From assembly GCA_963529665.1 (NCBI GenBank), contig CAUSAG010000012.1, forward strand, positions 1 through 60,816: 60,816 nucleotides of DNA, in the 5' to 3' direction. Position 1 is the first letter of the stretch. Every line of letters starts with the position of its first letter. The position numbers and the translations under genes were made by a program. Of this stretch, positions 31,232-39,383 are shown in pieces. Under the pieces are notes generated by a model. It was not told the DNA's origin. It saw only the letters and a program-made list of their open reading frames with translations, and made no database searches. Origin of the DNA: Kingella_B sp963529665 (GTDB taxonomy: Bacteria; Pseudomonadota; Gammaproteobacteria; Burkholderiales; Neisseriaceae).

Positions 31232-32521
31232 CTACACTCGTTGCTTCAACCCCGCCACCGCTGCCATCGCCAGCAGCAACACAATCGCCGAGCCAAAATA
31301 CAATTGATTTTTTTGCCAACCTGCATCCAGCAGCATCCCCACCAACATAGGCGACACCATTGAGCCAATGCGCCCCACGCCAATCGCCACCGCCACGCCT
31401 GTGCTGCGAAAATCCGCTTCCCACAGTGCAGGGTTGATGGTGTACAAGCCCGCGATGCAGCCATTGGACAACGCGCCCAACACCACCGCTAGCACCAAAG
31501 CCAGCGACAAATTCGCCGTGGCGGGCACAAATGCACACACCGCAGCCGCTGCCAAGCCTGCAAACGCTATCAACATCGTGCGCGCGCCCCAGCGGCTCAC
31601 CAAAAAGCCAAACAGCAGCGAGCCTGCCGCACCGCCAATGGAAATCGCCATGCCCACGGTTTGGCTTTTCGCCTTGCTCATGCCCGCTTCTTCCAGCAGC
31701 GCAGGTGTCCACGAGCTGATGAAGTAATACGCTGCGGTAACCGTGATAAACGCCAACCAAATCAACAACGTGGTTTTCAAATAATCCGCCTGAAACAAGC
31801 GCAACACCGACACGCCGCCCGTGCGATGGTTTTGCTCGGGAAACGCCCAATCGCCGTGCAAGCCCATTTTTGCCGCAATTGCATCCAAGCGCGCTTTGGC
31901 GTTGGCAGGACGGCGGTTGAGCAAATAATCCACGCTTTCAGGCAGCAGCGCCACCAGTGCCACAAACGCAATCGCCGTTAGCACCGCACCCACCAAAAAC
32001 ACCGAGCGCCAGCCATACTGCGTTTGCAGCATCACCGCCGACATCCCGCCCACCATCGCGCCGATGCCAAAGCCCGACGCATAAATCGCAATCGCCAAGC
32101 CATGCCATTTTTTGTTGGCATACTCGCTCACCAACACATTGGTGCAAGGCAAAATACCGCCCACGCCAAAGCCCGTCAGCAAGCGCGAAACCGCCAGCCA
32201 TTCAATAGAATGCGACCACACCGTTAGCAGCATCCCCGCCGCCGACAGCAAAACCGACAGCATCAACACAGGGCGTCGCCCCAATTTATCCGCCAGCGGC
32301 CCAAGCAGCAGCGAACCCACCGTCATCCCCATAAAGCCCGCGCTCATCAGCGAGCCAATCTGCCCACCCGTTAAGCCCAGCTCGCTTTTAATGCTTTTGG
32401 CGGTAAACGCCACCGCCAGCACATCAAAGCCATCCAGCATATTCAGCACCACCGCCAAAATCACCACCAGCCATTGAAAGCTCGTCATTGGGCGTTGTTG
32501 GATTTGTTGTTTTAAATTCAT
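31232..32521 (-). CDS. MFS transporter, AAHS (aromatic acid:H+ symporter) type
   Basis: The 429-residue protein has 12 predicted transmembrane helices. The first helix has NMLDGFDVLAVAFTA, with the acidic residue pattern typical of this subfamily. The loop motif GPLADKLGRRPV is the MFS signature (GxxADrxGRR). The later motif ESVDYLLNRRP is typical after helix 6. Members take up benzoate-like or 4-hydroxybenzoate-like acids. The substrate is not shown by the sequence, and no aromatic catabolism genes are adjacent. It is convergent with ppk2 and divergent from the PTS genes. Confidence 0.9.
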   Translation of the reverse strand: MNLKQQIQQRPMTSFQWLVVILAVVLNMLDGFDVLAVAFTAKSIKSELGLTGGQIGSLMSAGFMGMTVGSLLLGPLADKLGRRPVLMLSVLLSAAGMLLTVWSHSIEWLAVSRLLTGFGVGGILPCTNVLVSEYANKKWHGLAIAIYASGFGIGAMVGGMSAVMLQTQYGWRSVFLVGAVLTAIAFVALVALLPESVDYLLNRRPANAKARLDAIAAKMGLHGDWAFPEQNHRTGGVSVLRLFQADYLKTTLLIWLAFITVTAAYYFISSWTPALLEEAGMSKAKSQTVGMAISIGGAAGSLLFGFLVSRWGARTMLIAFAGLAAAAVCAFVPATANLSLALVLAVVLGALSNGCIAGLYTINPALWEADFRSTGVAVAIGVGRIGSMVSPMLVGMLLDAGWQKNQLYFGSAIVLLLAMAAVAGLKQRV

Positions 32522-32812
32522 TTGTATTCCTCTTGATTACGATTCGGCAGCCTGAAAAACCTTATCATCAGGCAGCCTGAAAGCCATATTAACAAAACTA
32601 AACAAACTATAACCAAGCCGCAACAAAAACACAAATCCGAAAAATACACATCCGCCATGAAAACAATTCATACGCAAAGCCATCAGGCAGCCTGAAAAGG
32701 CATTACAATTTGCCCGCTTAGCGTTGTTATCATTCGCCAAGCAAACATTTATTCATACAAAAACCCTTTTCAGGCTGCCCATCGCCGCCCAAACCACAAA
32801 GCCCCACATCCC

Positions 32813-33235
32813 ATGATTAACCTGCTTATCATCGCCCACGAAACACTCGGCAGTGCCTACACCGCCCTCGCGCAACACATCCTGCCCAACAGCCATTTTG
32901 ACCACATCCACCAACTGCACGTCCAGCCCTACGACGACCACGCCAGCATCATTCAACACGCCCAAGCGCATCTGGCGCGCACCCACGCCCCACACGGCAC
33001 GCTCATTCTCACCGACATCTTCGGCGCAACCCCATGCAACGCCGCATTAAAACTAGTCGTTCCGCAGCAAACCAGCATGATTACAGGGCTCAACGCCCCC
33101 ATGCTCATCAAAGCGCTTGCCTATTACGAGCGCAGCACCGACCTCGCCAGCTTCACCGAAACAGTCAAACAAGCAGGCATCAACGGCATACTCGCGTTTA
33201 GCGAAACGCCCAATGGTTGCATTAAGGCAGCCTGA
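32813..33235 (+). CDS. PTS EIIA component, mannose family
   Basis: The 140-residue domain has the phospho-acceptor His9 in IIAHETLG. The second motif, TLILTDIFGATPCNAA, is the EIIA-Man fold's conserved DiFGaTP segment. EIIA-Man receives phosphate from HPr. No EIIB, IIC or IID genes follow; HPr and EI do. This is the incomplete, probably regulatory, PTS found in Neisseriaceae. The C-terminus is IKAA because the stop lies inside a DUS. Confidence 0.9.
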   Translation: MINLLIIAHETLGSAYTALAQHILPNSHFDHIHQLHVQPYDDHASIIQHAQAHLARTHAPHGTLILTDIFGATPCNAALKLVVPQQTSMITGLNAPMLIKALAYYERSTDLASFTETVKQAGINGILAFSETPNGCIKAA

Positions 33236-33369
33236 AAACAGCAATCGCGTTCCAGGCTGCCATTTAGTGCATCCAAAGGCAGCCTGAAAACCCGTCCCAG
33301 TCATTTTCAGGCTGCCTGATTAGCCAAGCAGTCTGAAACGCACGCCCGCACATTCACACAGGAAGCCCC

Positions 33370-33639
33370 ATGCAAACCCAAACCCTCACCATCATCAACA
33401 AACTTGGCTTGCACGCTCGCGCATCCAGCAAATTCGTTCAAACCGCCGTCCAATACCAAAGCGAAATCTGGGTGAGCAAAGGCGAAAAACGCATCAACGG
33501 CAAAAGCATCATGGGCTTAATGATGCTTGCCGCCGCCCAAGGCAGCGAAATCCAGATTGAAGCCAATGGCGCAGACGAAGCGCAAGCCATCCAAGCGCTC
33601 GCCGCGCTCATCAACGATTATTTTGGTGAAGGAGAATAA
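33370..33639 (+). CDS. ptsH: Phosphocarrier protein HPr
   Basis: The 89-residue protein has His15 in LGLHARAS. The Ser46 regulatory region reads GKSIMGLMMLA, which is the usual SIMGL site. It carries phosphate from EI to EIIA. It starts 134 nt after EIIA and is 2 nt from EI, so it is coupled with EI. A GGAAG lies before the ATG. Confidence 0.96.
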   Translation: MQTQTLTIINKLGLHARASSKFVQTAVQYQSEIWVSKGEKRINGKSIMGLMMLAAAQGSEIQIEANGADEAQAIQALAALINDYFGEGE

Positions 33640-33641
33640 GC

Positions 33642-35390
33642 ATGCTGGTTATCCACGGCTATTCGGCAGGCAGCGGCATCGCCATCGGGCGCGCCCACCT
33701 GATCCGCCGCAACACATCCGAAGTCTCGCAAAACGGCTTAGACGAAGCCGAAATCCCCGCCGAAATCGCCCGCTTTGAAGCCGCCATCAAAATCACCCGC
33801 AAGCAGCTGGAACAAATCCGCAGCAACATCCCCGAAAACGCCCCCACCGAGCTGGGCGCATTCATCTCGCTGCACCTGATGCTGCTCACCGATGCCACCC
33901 TGTCGCGTGAACCCATTGATATTATTGAAGAACAACATATCAACGCCGAATGGGCACTCAAAATCCAAACCGAACGGCTCGCCCAACAATTTGACGAAAT
34001 CGACGACGAATACCTGCGCCAGCGTAAACAAGATATGCTGCAAGTGGTGGAGCGTATTCAAAAAAACCTAATCGGGCAAAGCACCGAACTCAACCTAGAA
34101 GGCACGCTGCTGGACGACATCATCCTGATAGCCCACGACCTATCCGCCGCCGACACCATCCACTTCAAAGACCAGCGCATAGAAGGCTTTGCCACCGACA
34201 TGGGCGGGCCCACCAGCCACACCGCCATACTCGGTCGCAGTCTCAACATCCCATCTGTGATTGGGCTGGGCGCAGCGCGGCGGCTTATCCGCGAACACGA
34301 ATGGGTGATTGTGGACGGCATCAGCGGCACGCTTGTTATCGCCCCCGATGAACTCATCCTTGCCCAATACCGCCAGCAACAAGCCCGCTACCGCAGCCAA
34401 CAACGCGCGCTCAACAAACTCAAAAAAACCGCCGCCCAAACCCAAGACAACGAAGAAATTGAACTGCTTGCCAATATAGAAAGCAGCGAAGACATCAAAG
34501 CCCTGCACCAATTTGGCGCCGACGGCGTGGGCTTGCTGCGCAGCGAATTCCTGTTTCTCAACCGCGATGCACCGCCCAGCGAAGACGAGCAATATCAGTT
34601 CTACGCCGACATCATCAAAAAACTCAAAGGCAAACCGCTTACCATCCGCACCGTTGATTTAGGCGTGGACAAAAATCCACGCTGGTTTGGCAGCAACAGC
34701 AGCCCCAACGCCAGCCTAAACCCTGCGCTCGGGCTAACTGGCATCCGTTTGAGCCATGCCGAGCCCATCGTGTTTCGCACCCAATTGCGCGCCATTCTTC
34801 GCGCCGCCGTTTTCGGCAAAATCAAAATCATGTTCCCCATGATTGCCAGCCTATCTGAGCTGAAACAAAGCCTGATCCACCTAGACACCGCCAAAAAACA
34901 ACTCGCCGAACGCAACGAAGCCTACGGTGAGACGGAAATCGGCTGCATGATAGAAATCCCCTCCGCCGCGCTCACCGTATCCAGCCTGCTCAAACACGCC
35001 GACTTCATCTCCATCGGCAGCAACGACCTTATCCAATACACCCTTTCCGTGGACAGAAACGACGACAGCGTCAGCTATCTTTACCAGCCCGCGCATCCTG
35101 CCGTACTCAAACTGCTTGCACACATCATCCGCACCGCCAATCGTCTTGGCAAACCCGTGTCGCTGTGCGGCGAAATGGCAGGCGACCCCAGCTTCACACG
35201 GCTACTGCTCGGGCTAGGGCTGCGCACCTTCTCCATGAACATCGCCAATTTGCTTGCCATTAAAGACGCAGTCCTACGCAGCCACAGCGAACAGCTAGAA
35301 AACGACATCCAACGCCTGATGCGCAACGAAGACCCTGACAAATCCGAAGCCCTGCTCAAAAAACTCAACGCCATCGCATACAGCGAATAA
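33642..35390 (+). CDS. ptsI: PTS enzyme I (PEP-protein phosphotransferase)
   Basis: The 582-residue enzyme phosphorylates HPr from PEP. The active-site His is in GGPTSHTAILGRS (about 190). The PEP-binding barrel has GVGLLRSEFLF and GSNDLIQYTLSVDRND. EIPSAALTVSSLLKHADF and the Cys-containing SLCGEMAGDP motif complete the active site. Length is standard. No EIIBC is nearby; the phosphorelay most likely acts on gene regulation or the MFS/other systems via EIIA. It ends before a bidirectional terminator. Confidence 0.97.
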   Translation: MLVIHGYSAGSGIAIGRAHLIRRNTSEVSQNGLDEAEIPAEIARFEAAIKITRKQLEQIRSNIPENAPTELGAFISLHLMLLTDATLSREPIDIIEEQHINAEWALKIQTERLAQQFDEIDDEYLRQRKQDMLQVVERIQKNLIGQSTELNLEGTLLDDIILIAHDLSAADTIHFKDQRIEGFATDMGGPTSHTAILGRSLNIPSVIGLGAARRLIREHEWVIVDGISGTLVIAPDELILAQYRQQQARYRSQQRALNKLKKTAAQTQDNEEIELLANIESSEDIKALHQFGADGVGLLRSEFLFLNRDAPPSEDEQYQFYADIIKKLKGKPLTIRTVDLGVDKNPRWFGSNSSPNASLNPALGLTGIRLSHAEPIVFRTQLRAILRAAVFGKIKIMFPMIASLSELKQSLIHLDTAKKQLAERNEAYGETEIGCMIEIPSAALTVSSLLKHADFISIGSNDLIQYTLSVDRNDDSVSYLYQPAHPAVLKLLAHIIRTANRLGKPVSLCGEMAGDPSFTRLLLGLGLRTFSMNIANLLAIKDAVLRSHSEQLENDIQRLMRNEDPDKSEALLKKLNAIAYSE

Positions 35391-35414
35391 CAACAAGGCA
35401 GCCTGAAAACCAAA

Positions 35415-35446
35415 AAAAGGACAACCCCAAAGGGTGTCCTTTTTCA
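35415..35446. terminator. Bidirectional terminator between ptsI and rplS
   Basis: AAAAGGACA-type arm with GTCCTTTT (and inner ACCC/GGGT) forms a stem-loop with A and T runs on each side, so it serves both convergent genes. Confidence 0.85.
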
Positions 35447-35458
35447 TCAAACCAAAAA

Positions 35459-35830
35459 TTACGCTTCTTGTTTACGAGCAGGCAATTTTTCTTTAATACG
35501 CGCTGCTTTACCAGTCAAGCCACGCAAGTAATACAATTTCGCACGGCGCACATCACCACGACGTTTCACTTCAATTTTTTCCACATTGGGCGAATACAAT
35601 TGGAACGTACGCTCAACGCCTTCGCCGCTAGAAATTTTGCGAACGATAAAGTTGCTGTTTAAGCCACGGTTGCGACGCGCAATCACCACACCTTCATACG
35701 CTTGCAAACGGCTGCGGTTACCCTCAACCACGCGCACAGACACCACAACGGTATCGCCTGGTGCAAACTCAGGGATTTGTTTGTTCAAACGAGCAATTTC
35801 TTCTTGCTCTAATTGTTGGATTAAATTCAT
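35459..35830 (-). CDS. rplS: 50S ribosomal protein L19
   Basis: The 123-residue protein has the L19 signatures QIPEFAPGDTVVVSVRVVEGNRSRLQAYEGVVIARRNRG and RRGDVRRAKLYYLRG. L19 sits at the 30S-50S interface. It is the last gene of the conserved rpsP-rimM-trmD-rplS operon, 24 nt after trmD. Confidence 0.97.
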   Translation of the reverse strand: MNLIQQLEQEEIARLNKQIPEFAPGDTVVVSVRVVEGNRSRLQAYEGVVIARRNRGLNSNFIVRKISSGEGVERTFQLYSPNVEKIEVKRRGDVRRAKLYYLRGLTGKAARIKEKLPARKQEA

Positions 35831-35854
35831 GATTTTTCCTTAATATAATATGGA

Positions 35855-36604
35855 TTATGCCTGTTGCTCTTGTTCCGAACGGATTTTCTGCAAGAGACGG
35901 GCTTCCTGTGGGAGTAAACAACGCGCATCCAAAAGCTCTGGACGGCGTTTTAAAGTGCGGCGCAGCGATTGTTCTAATCGCCATTCCGCTATCAGCGCAT
36001 GATTGCCCGATTTTAATACATCGGGAACGCTCATGCCCTGAAATTCTGTGGGGCGCGTGTAATGCGGGCAATCCAATAAACCATTGGCAAACGAATCTTG
36101 CTCTGCCGAAGCCATGTCGCCCAACACATCGGGCACAAAACGCAAAACAGCATCCATCAACATCATGGCGGGCAATTCGCCCCCCGAAACCACAAAATCG
36201 CCAATGGAAATTTCTTCATCCACGCTGTGCATCAACACGCGCTCATCAATGCCTTCATAGCGCCCACACAACAAAATCAAGCTGTCGTATTGGGATAAAG
36301 AAAGCACCTTTTGGTGCGTAAGCGGTGCGCCTTGTGGGCTTAAATAGATCACGCGATGATTAGGCGTGGGGCTTTGCGCTTTGGCGACATCAATGGCAGC
36401 CTGAATTGGCGGCGCCATCATAATCATACCCGGCCCGCCGCCAAATGGGCGGTCATCAATATAGCCGAGTTTGTTGTCGGCAAATTGGCGGGGATTAATG
36501 ACAGTAAATTGCCATAGATTTTGCTTGAATGCGCGTCCTGTTACGCCGTATTCGGTGATGCTGCTAAACATCTCGGGAAAAAGCGTAATGGCTTGAATAA
36601 ACAT
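35855..36604 (-). CDS. trmD: tRNA (guanine-N1)-methyltransferase
   Basis: The 249-residue SPOUT enzyme makes m1G37 in tRNAs. The deep-trefoil-knot motifs include LLCGRYEGIDERV and SIGDFVVSGGELPAMML. The GGPGMIM motif is in the first third. The start at 36604 overlaps the rimM stop by one base (TGATG), showing translational coupling. A longer frame upstream is rejected. Confidence 0.97.
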   Translation of the reverse strand: MFIQAITLFPEMFSSITEYGVTGRAFKQNLWQFTVINPRQFADNKLGYIDDRPFGGGPGMIMMAPPIQAAIDVAKAQSPTPNHRVIYLSPQGAPLTHQKVLSLSQYDSLILLCGRYEGIDERVLMHSVDEEISIGDFVVSGGELPAMMLMDAVLRFVPDVLGDMASAEQDSFANGLLDCPHYTRPTEFQGMSVPDVLKSGNHALIAEWRLEQSLRRTLKRRPELLDARCLLPQEARLLQKIRSEQEQQA

Positions 36605-37113
36605 CAGTAATCCAAGCCCCAGTCGCAAGTGATTTGGCGATTTTCGTTGTCCACGTGGTCAATAAATTGTTCCACAAATGGGATAAGTTTTTCGCCGTGT
36701 TCGCCGCGCACAATCAGAATGTCGTGCGCGCCTGTTTCCATCAGATTAACCACTTCGCCTAGATGAATGCCATCGCGGTTTTTCACCGCCATGCCGACTA
36801 AATCTGCCCAGTAGTATTCGCCATCTTCGGTGGGTTCAAACTGGCTGCGAGAGACTTCTATGGTGTAGCCGCGCAAGAGAGCGGCTGCATCGCGGTCGTT
36901 GATGTGGGCGAGTTTGACTTGCAATTCGTCGCCTGCAATTTTGCCGCTTTCTACTTCGGCGATAATGTGCTCTTCGCCTTTGCTTAAACGCCATTGTGGG
37001 TAGTCTAATAAGCTATCGGTGTATTCGGTGTTGGATTGGACTTTTATCCAGCCTTTGATGCCGAATGCGCCTTTGATGTAGCCCATTGCTACCCAGTTTT
37101 GCGTGTGGCCCAT
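36604..37113 (-). CDS. rimM: 16S rRNA processing protein RimM
   Basis: The 169-residue protein has the N-terminal RimM barrel (MGYIKGAFGIKGWIKVQ) and the C-terminal PRC barrel (YYWADLVGMAVKNRDG...). It assists maturation of the 30S head with S19. It lies 10 nt after rpsP. Confidence 0.96.
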   Translation of the reverse strand: MGHTQNWVAMGYIKGAFGIKGWIKVQSNTEYTDSLLDYPQWRLSKGEEHIIAEVESGKIAGDELQVKLAHINDRDAAALLRGYTIEVSRSQFEPTEDGEYYWADLVGMAVKNRDGIHLGEVVNLMETGAHDILIVRGEHGEKLIPFVEQFIDHVDNENRQITCDWGLDY

Positions 37114-37123
37114 GGCGTGGAAA

Positions 37124-37372
37124 TTAGGCGACGGCTTTTTGTTCTGCTACCAATTTGGCAACGGCATCGCTCACTTGTGCGCCGTTGGCAACCCAGTGGT
37201 TCAGGCGGTCGGCGTGGATGCGGATGCGTTCTTGTTTTTCGTTGGCAACGGGGTTGTAGAAGCCTACGCGTTCAATAAAGCGACCATCGCGGCGGGCTTG
37301 TTTGTCGGCGGCGACGATGTAGAAAAATGGACGTTTTTTTGAGCCACCACGGGCTAAACGGATTACTACCAT
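37124..37372 (-). CDS. rpsP: 30S ribosomal protein S16
   Basis: The 82-residue protein starts MVVIRLARGGSKKRPFFYIVAAD, the universal S16 opening, followed by GRFIERVGFYNPV. S16 stabilises the 30S body. It leads the rpsP-rimM-trmD-rplS operon. Confidence 0.97.
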   Translation of the reverse strand: MVVIRLARGGSKKRPFFYIVAADKQARRDGRFIERVGFYNPVANEKQERIRIHADRLNHWVANGAQVSDAVAKLVAEQKAVA

Positions 37373-37419
37373 GTTTGGGATTCCTTGTTTGGGAAAGTTG
37401 TGAATATGGAAAACCGCGC

Positions 37420-37449
37420 ATTTTAGTGGATTTTCTTGGGTTTAGGCAA
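37420..37449 (-). promoter_or_regulatory. Promoter of the rpsP operon
   Basis: On the minus strand, TTGCCT and TAAAAT are spaced by 18 nt, about 48 nt before rpsP. Confidence 0.6.
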
Positions 37450-37476
37450 GTGTTTATTTTGGATGTTGGGGGGCAG

Positions 37477-37482
37477 TATAAT
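37477..37482 (+). promoter_or_regulatory. alr -10 element
   Basis: A perfect TATAAT lies 43 nt before the alr start, with no strong -35. The short leader contains a palindromic DUS (TTTTCAGGCTGCCTGAAA, 37497-37514) directly before the AAGGGG ribosome-binding site. Confidence 0.5.
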
Positions 37483-37524
37483 GCGGGTTTTATTGTTTTC
37501 AGGCTGCCTGAAAGGGGTTTGGTT

Positions 37525-38598
37525 ATGCGTCCGTTGGTGTGCGAAATTCGGTTGAATCATTTGCGTGATAATTACAAGTTTTTAAAATCGTTGCATGGGG
37601 GGAAATTGTTGGCGGTGGTGAAGGCGAATGCTTATGGGCATGGTGCGGTGCCGTGTGCGCGGGCGTTGCATAATGTGGCGGATGGCTTTGCGGTGGCGTT
37701 TTTGGAAGAGGCGATTGAGCTGCGCGAGGCGGGGGTTACTAAGCCGATTGTGTTGTTGGAGGGGGTGTTTCAGGCTGCCGATTATGCGGTGGTGCAGGAG
37801 TATCGTTTGTGGCCGGTGGTGCATTGTCAGGCGCAGTTGGAGAGTTTGCTGGCGTTTGATTGGCGCGAGCCTGCGACGGTGTGGCTAAAAATGGATAGTG
37901 GTATGCACCGCGTGGGCTTTTTTCCGCACAATTATGCGGCGGCGTTTGCGGCGTTGCGTCAGAGCGATAAGGTGGGGGAGATTGTGAAAATGTCGCATTT
38001 TGCCTGCGCGGATGAAGCGGACGATGGAATCACGCAGATGCAGTTGGAAGCGTTTGATTTGGCGTGCGAAGGGCTGGAAGGCGCGGAGAGTTTGGCGAAT
38101 TCGGCGGCGGTGATGGCGCATCCTGCGGCGCGGCGCGATTGGGGGCGGGCGGGGTTGGCGCTGTATGGGGTAGATCCGTTTGGGGCGTTTTCAGGCAGCC
38201 TGAAACCTGTTATGCGCTTGAAAAGCCAAGTGTTTTCGGAACGGGTGTTGCAGCCGCATGAGCCGATTGGTTATGGTGCTTCGTTTTATACCAAGCGTTC
38301 TACGCGGGTGGGCGTGGTGGCGTGTGGTTATGCGGATGGTTATCCGCGTCGCGCGGGGAGCGATACGCCTGTGGCGATTGATGGTGTGCGCAGCCGTTTG
38401 ATTGGGCGGGTGTCTATGGATATGCTAACGGTGGATTTGCAGCAGGCGAATATGGGCGTGGGCAGCGAGGTGGAATTGTTTGGCGATGTGGTGAACGTGA
38501 ACGAAGTGGCGGCTGCGGCGGGGACGGTGGCTTATGAGATTTTGTGCAATGTGAAGCGGGCGAGAAAGATTTATTTGGGCGGCGAGCTGAAAGGCTGA
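37525..38598 (+). CDS. alr: Alanine racemase
   Basis: The 357-residue PLP enzyme makes D-alanine for peptidoglycan. The PLP lysine is in AVVKANAYGHGAV near the N-terminus. The catalytic Tyr region is VGYGASFYTKRSTRVGVVACGYADGYPR (here GYGASFYT). The WLKMDSGMHRVGF motif is also conserved. Start 37525 gives the usual MRPLVCEIRLNHLRDNYK. A DUS encodes GVFQAAD and another SGSLKPV. It is divergent from the rpsP operon. Confidence 0.96.
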   Translation: MRPLVCEIRLNHLRDNYKFLKSLHGGKLLAVVKANAYGHGAVPCARALHNVADGFAVAFLEEAIELREAGVTKPIVLLEGVFQAADYAVVQEYRLWPVVHCQAQLESLLAFDWREPATVWLKMDSGMHRVGFFPHNYAAAFAALRQSDKVGEIVKMSHFACADEADDGITQMQLEAFDLACEGLEGAESLANSAAVMAHPAARRDWGRAGLALYGVDPFGAFSGSLKPVMRLKSQVFSERVLQPHEPIGYGASFYTKRSTRVGVVACGYADGYPRRAGSDTPVAIDGVRSRLIGRVSMDMLTVDLQQANMGVGSEVELFGDVVNVNEVAAAAGTVAYEILCNVKRARKIYLGGELKG

Positions 38599-38634
38599 AA
38601 AACAGGTTTTCAGGCTGCCTTTGGTGGCGCGCGC

Positions 38635-38680
38635 AAGGCAGCCTGCGTAGCGAAGCGGAGTTGCGAAGCTAAAATGGGCG
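38635..38680 (-). repeat. Dispersed GC-rich repeat (family 2), inverted copy
   Basis: AAGGCAGCCTGCGTAGCGAAG-GCGGAGTTGCGAAGC-TAAAAT is the reverse complement of the TTTTAGCTTCGCAACTCCG type sequence found at 53859-53900. The DUS half merges with a GCGTAGCG segment. Confidence 0.6.
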
Positions 38681-38832
38681 ACGGCTTGGCGAATGGATAA
38701 ATATGGGGCGAAACAACGTCTTGCATTCGCGTTTATTGGGCAATCATGGCACAATGCGCTGTTTTCAGGCTGCCTTTGGGAGCAGTTTGCAAATAATCGG
38801 CAGCCTGAAAACGATTTCAAAGGATTTAAACC

Positions 38833-39291
38833 ATGCTTAAACATTCTTTTCTTGCCGTTGCCATGCTGATTTTGCTTGCCGCTTGCGCGAGCGATGGCGG
38901 TTCTAAAAACCCCGCGATGAAAGCCATCGGCAGCTGGAAAGAAATCGGCAAAATCAACGATGGCAATATTGATGTTTCCTACGACACAGGCAGCCTGAAA
39001 CGGCAGGACAACATCGCCACGCTCACCGATCGCAAATATGTTCACAAGCCGAGCAAAGAAAATTACCGCAACACGCCTGAATATAAATACGCCATCAGCC
39101 AATGGTCGTTTCAATGCGATTCGCGCCATTTTCGCGTAACGCAAGCGCAGTTTTTTAACGACAAAGGCGCATCGCTTGCCAAGCATCAATATTCTGCCAG
39201 CCAAACGCGCTATGAAAGCGCATTGCCCGACACCCCCGCTGCCAGTTTGCTGAACATCGCCTGCGCCCCGCAAACCGCTGCGAAGAAATAA
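38833..39291 (+). CDS. Surface-adhesin E-like lipoprotein
   Basis: The 152-residue protein has a lipoprotein signal with LLAAC (lipidated Cys about 18). The mature domain has the pattern WKEIGKIN.GNIDVSYDTGSL, then YKYAISQWSFQCDSRHFRV and NIAC. That resembles the small surface-adhesin protein E family, which binds laminin/vitronectin in Haemophilus. The two late cysteines would form the usual disulfide. A DUS encodes TGSLKRQ. The family call is from pattern memory and the adhesin role is not shown. Confidence 0.65.
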   Translation: MLKHSFLAVAMLILLAACASDGGSKNPAMKAIGSWKEIGKINDGNIDVSYDTGSLKRQDNIATLTDRKYVHKPSKENYRNTPEYKYAISQWSFQCDSRHFRVTQAQFFNDKGASLAKHQYSASQTRYESALPDTPAASLLNIACAPQTAAKK

Positions 39292-39303
39292 CCAAACACC
39301 CAT

Positions 39304-39340
39304 AGGCAGCCTGAAACGCCGTATCCGTTTTCAGGCTGCC
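39304..39340 (+). terminator. DUS inverted pair after the adhesin-E-like gene
   Basis: AGGCAGCCTGAAACG and CGTTTTCAGGCTGCC are separated by 7 nt; the pair lies 13 nt after the stop and 44 nt before cysS. Confidence 0.65.
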
Positions 39341-39383
39341 CTTGTTATCCTTTTTACCCTTTTGTTCACATTGAGAACCAATC

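Noticed and set aside
37327..37524. Upstream extension of alr
   Set aside because: It runs through the rpsP start, promoters and a DUS; 37525 gives the canonical racemase N-terminus.
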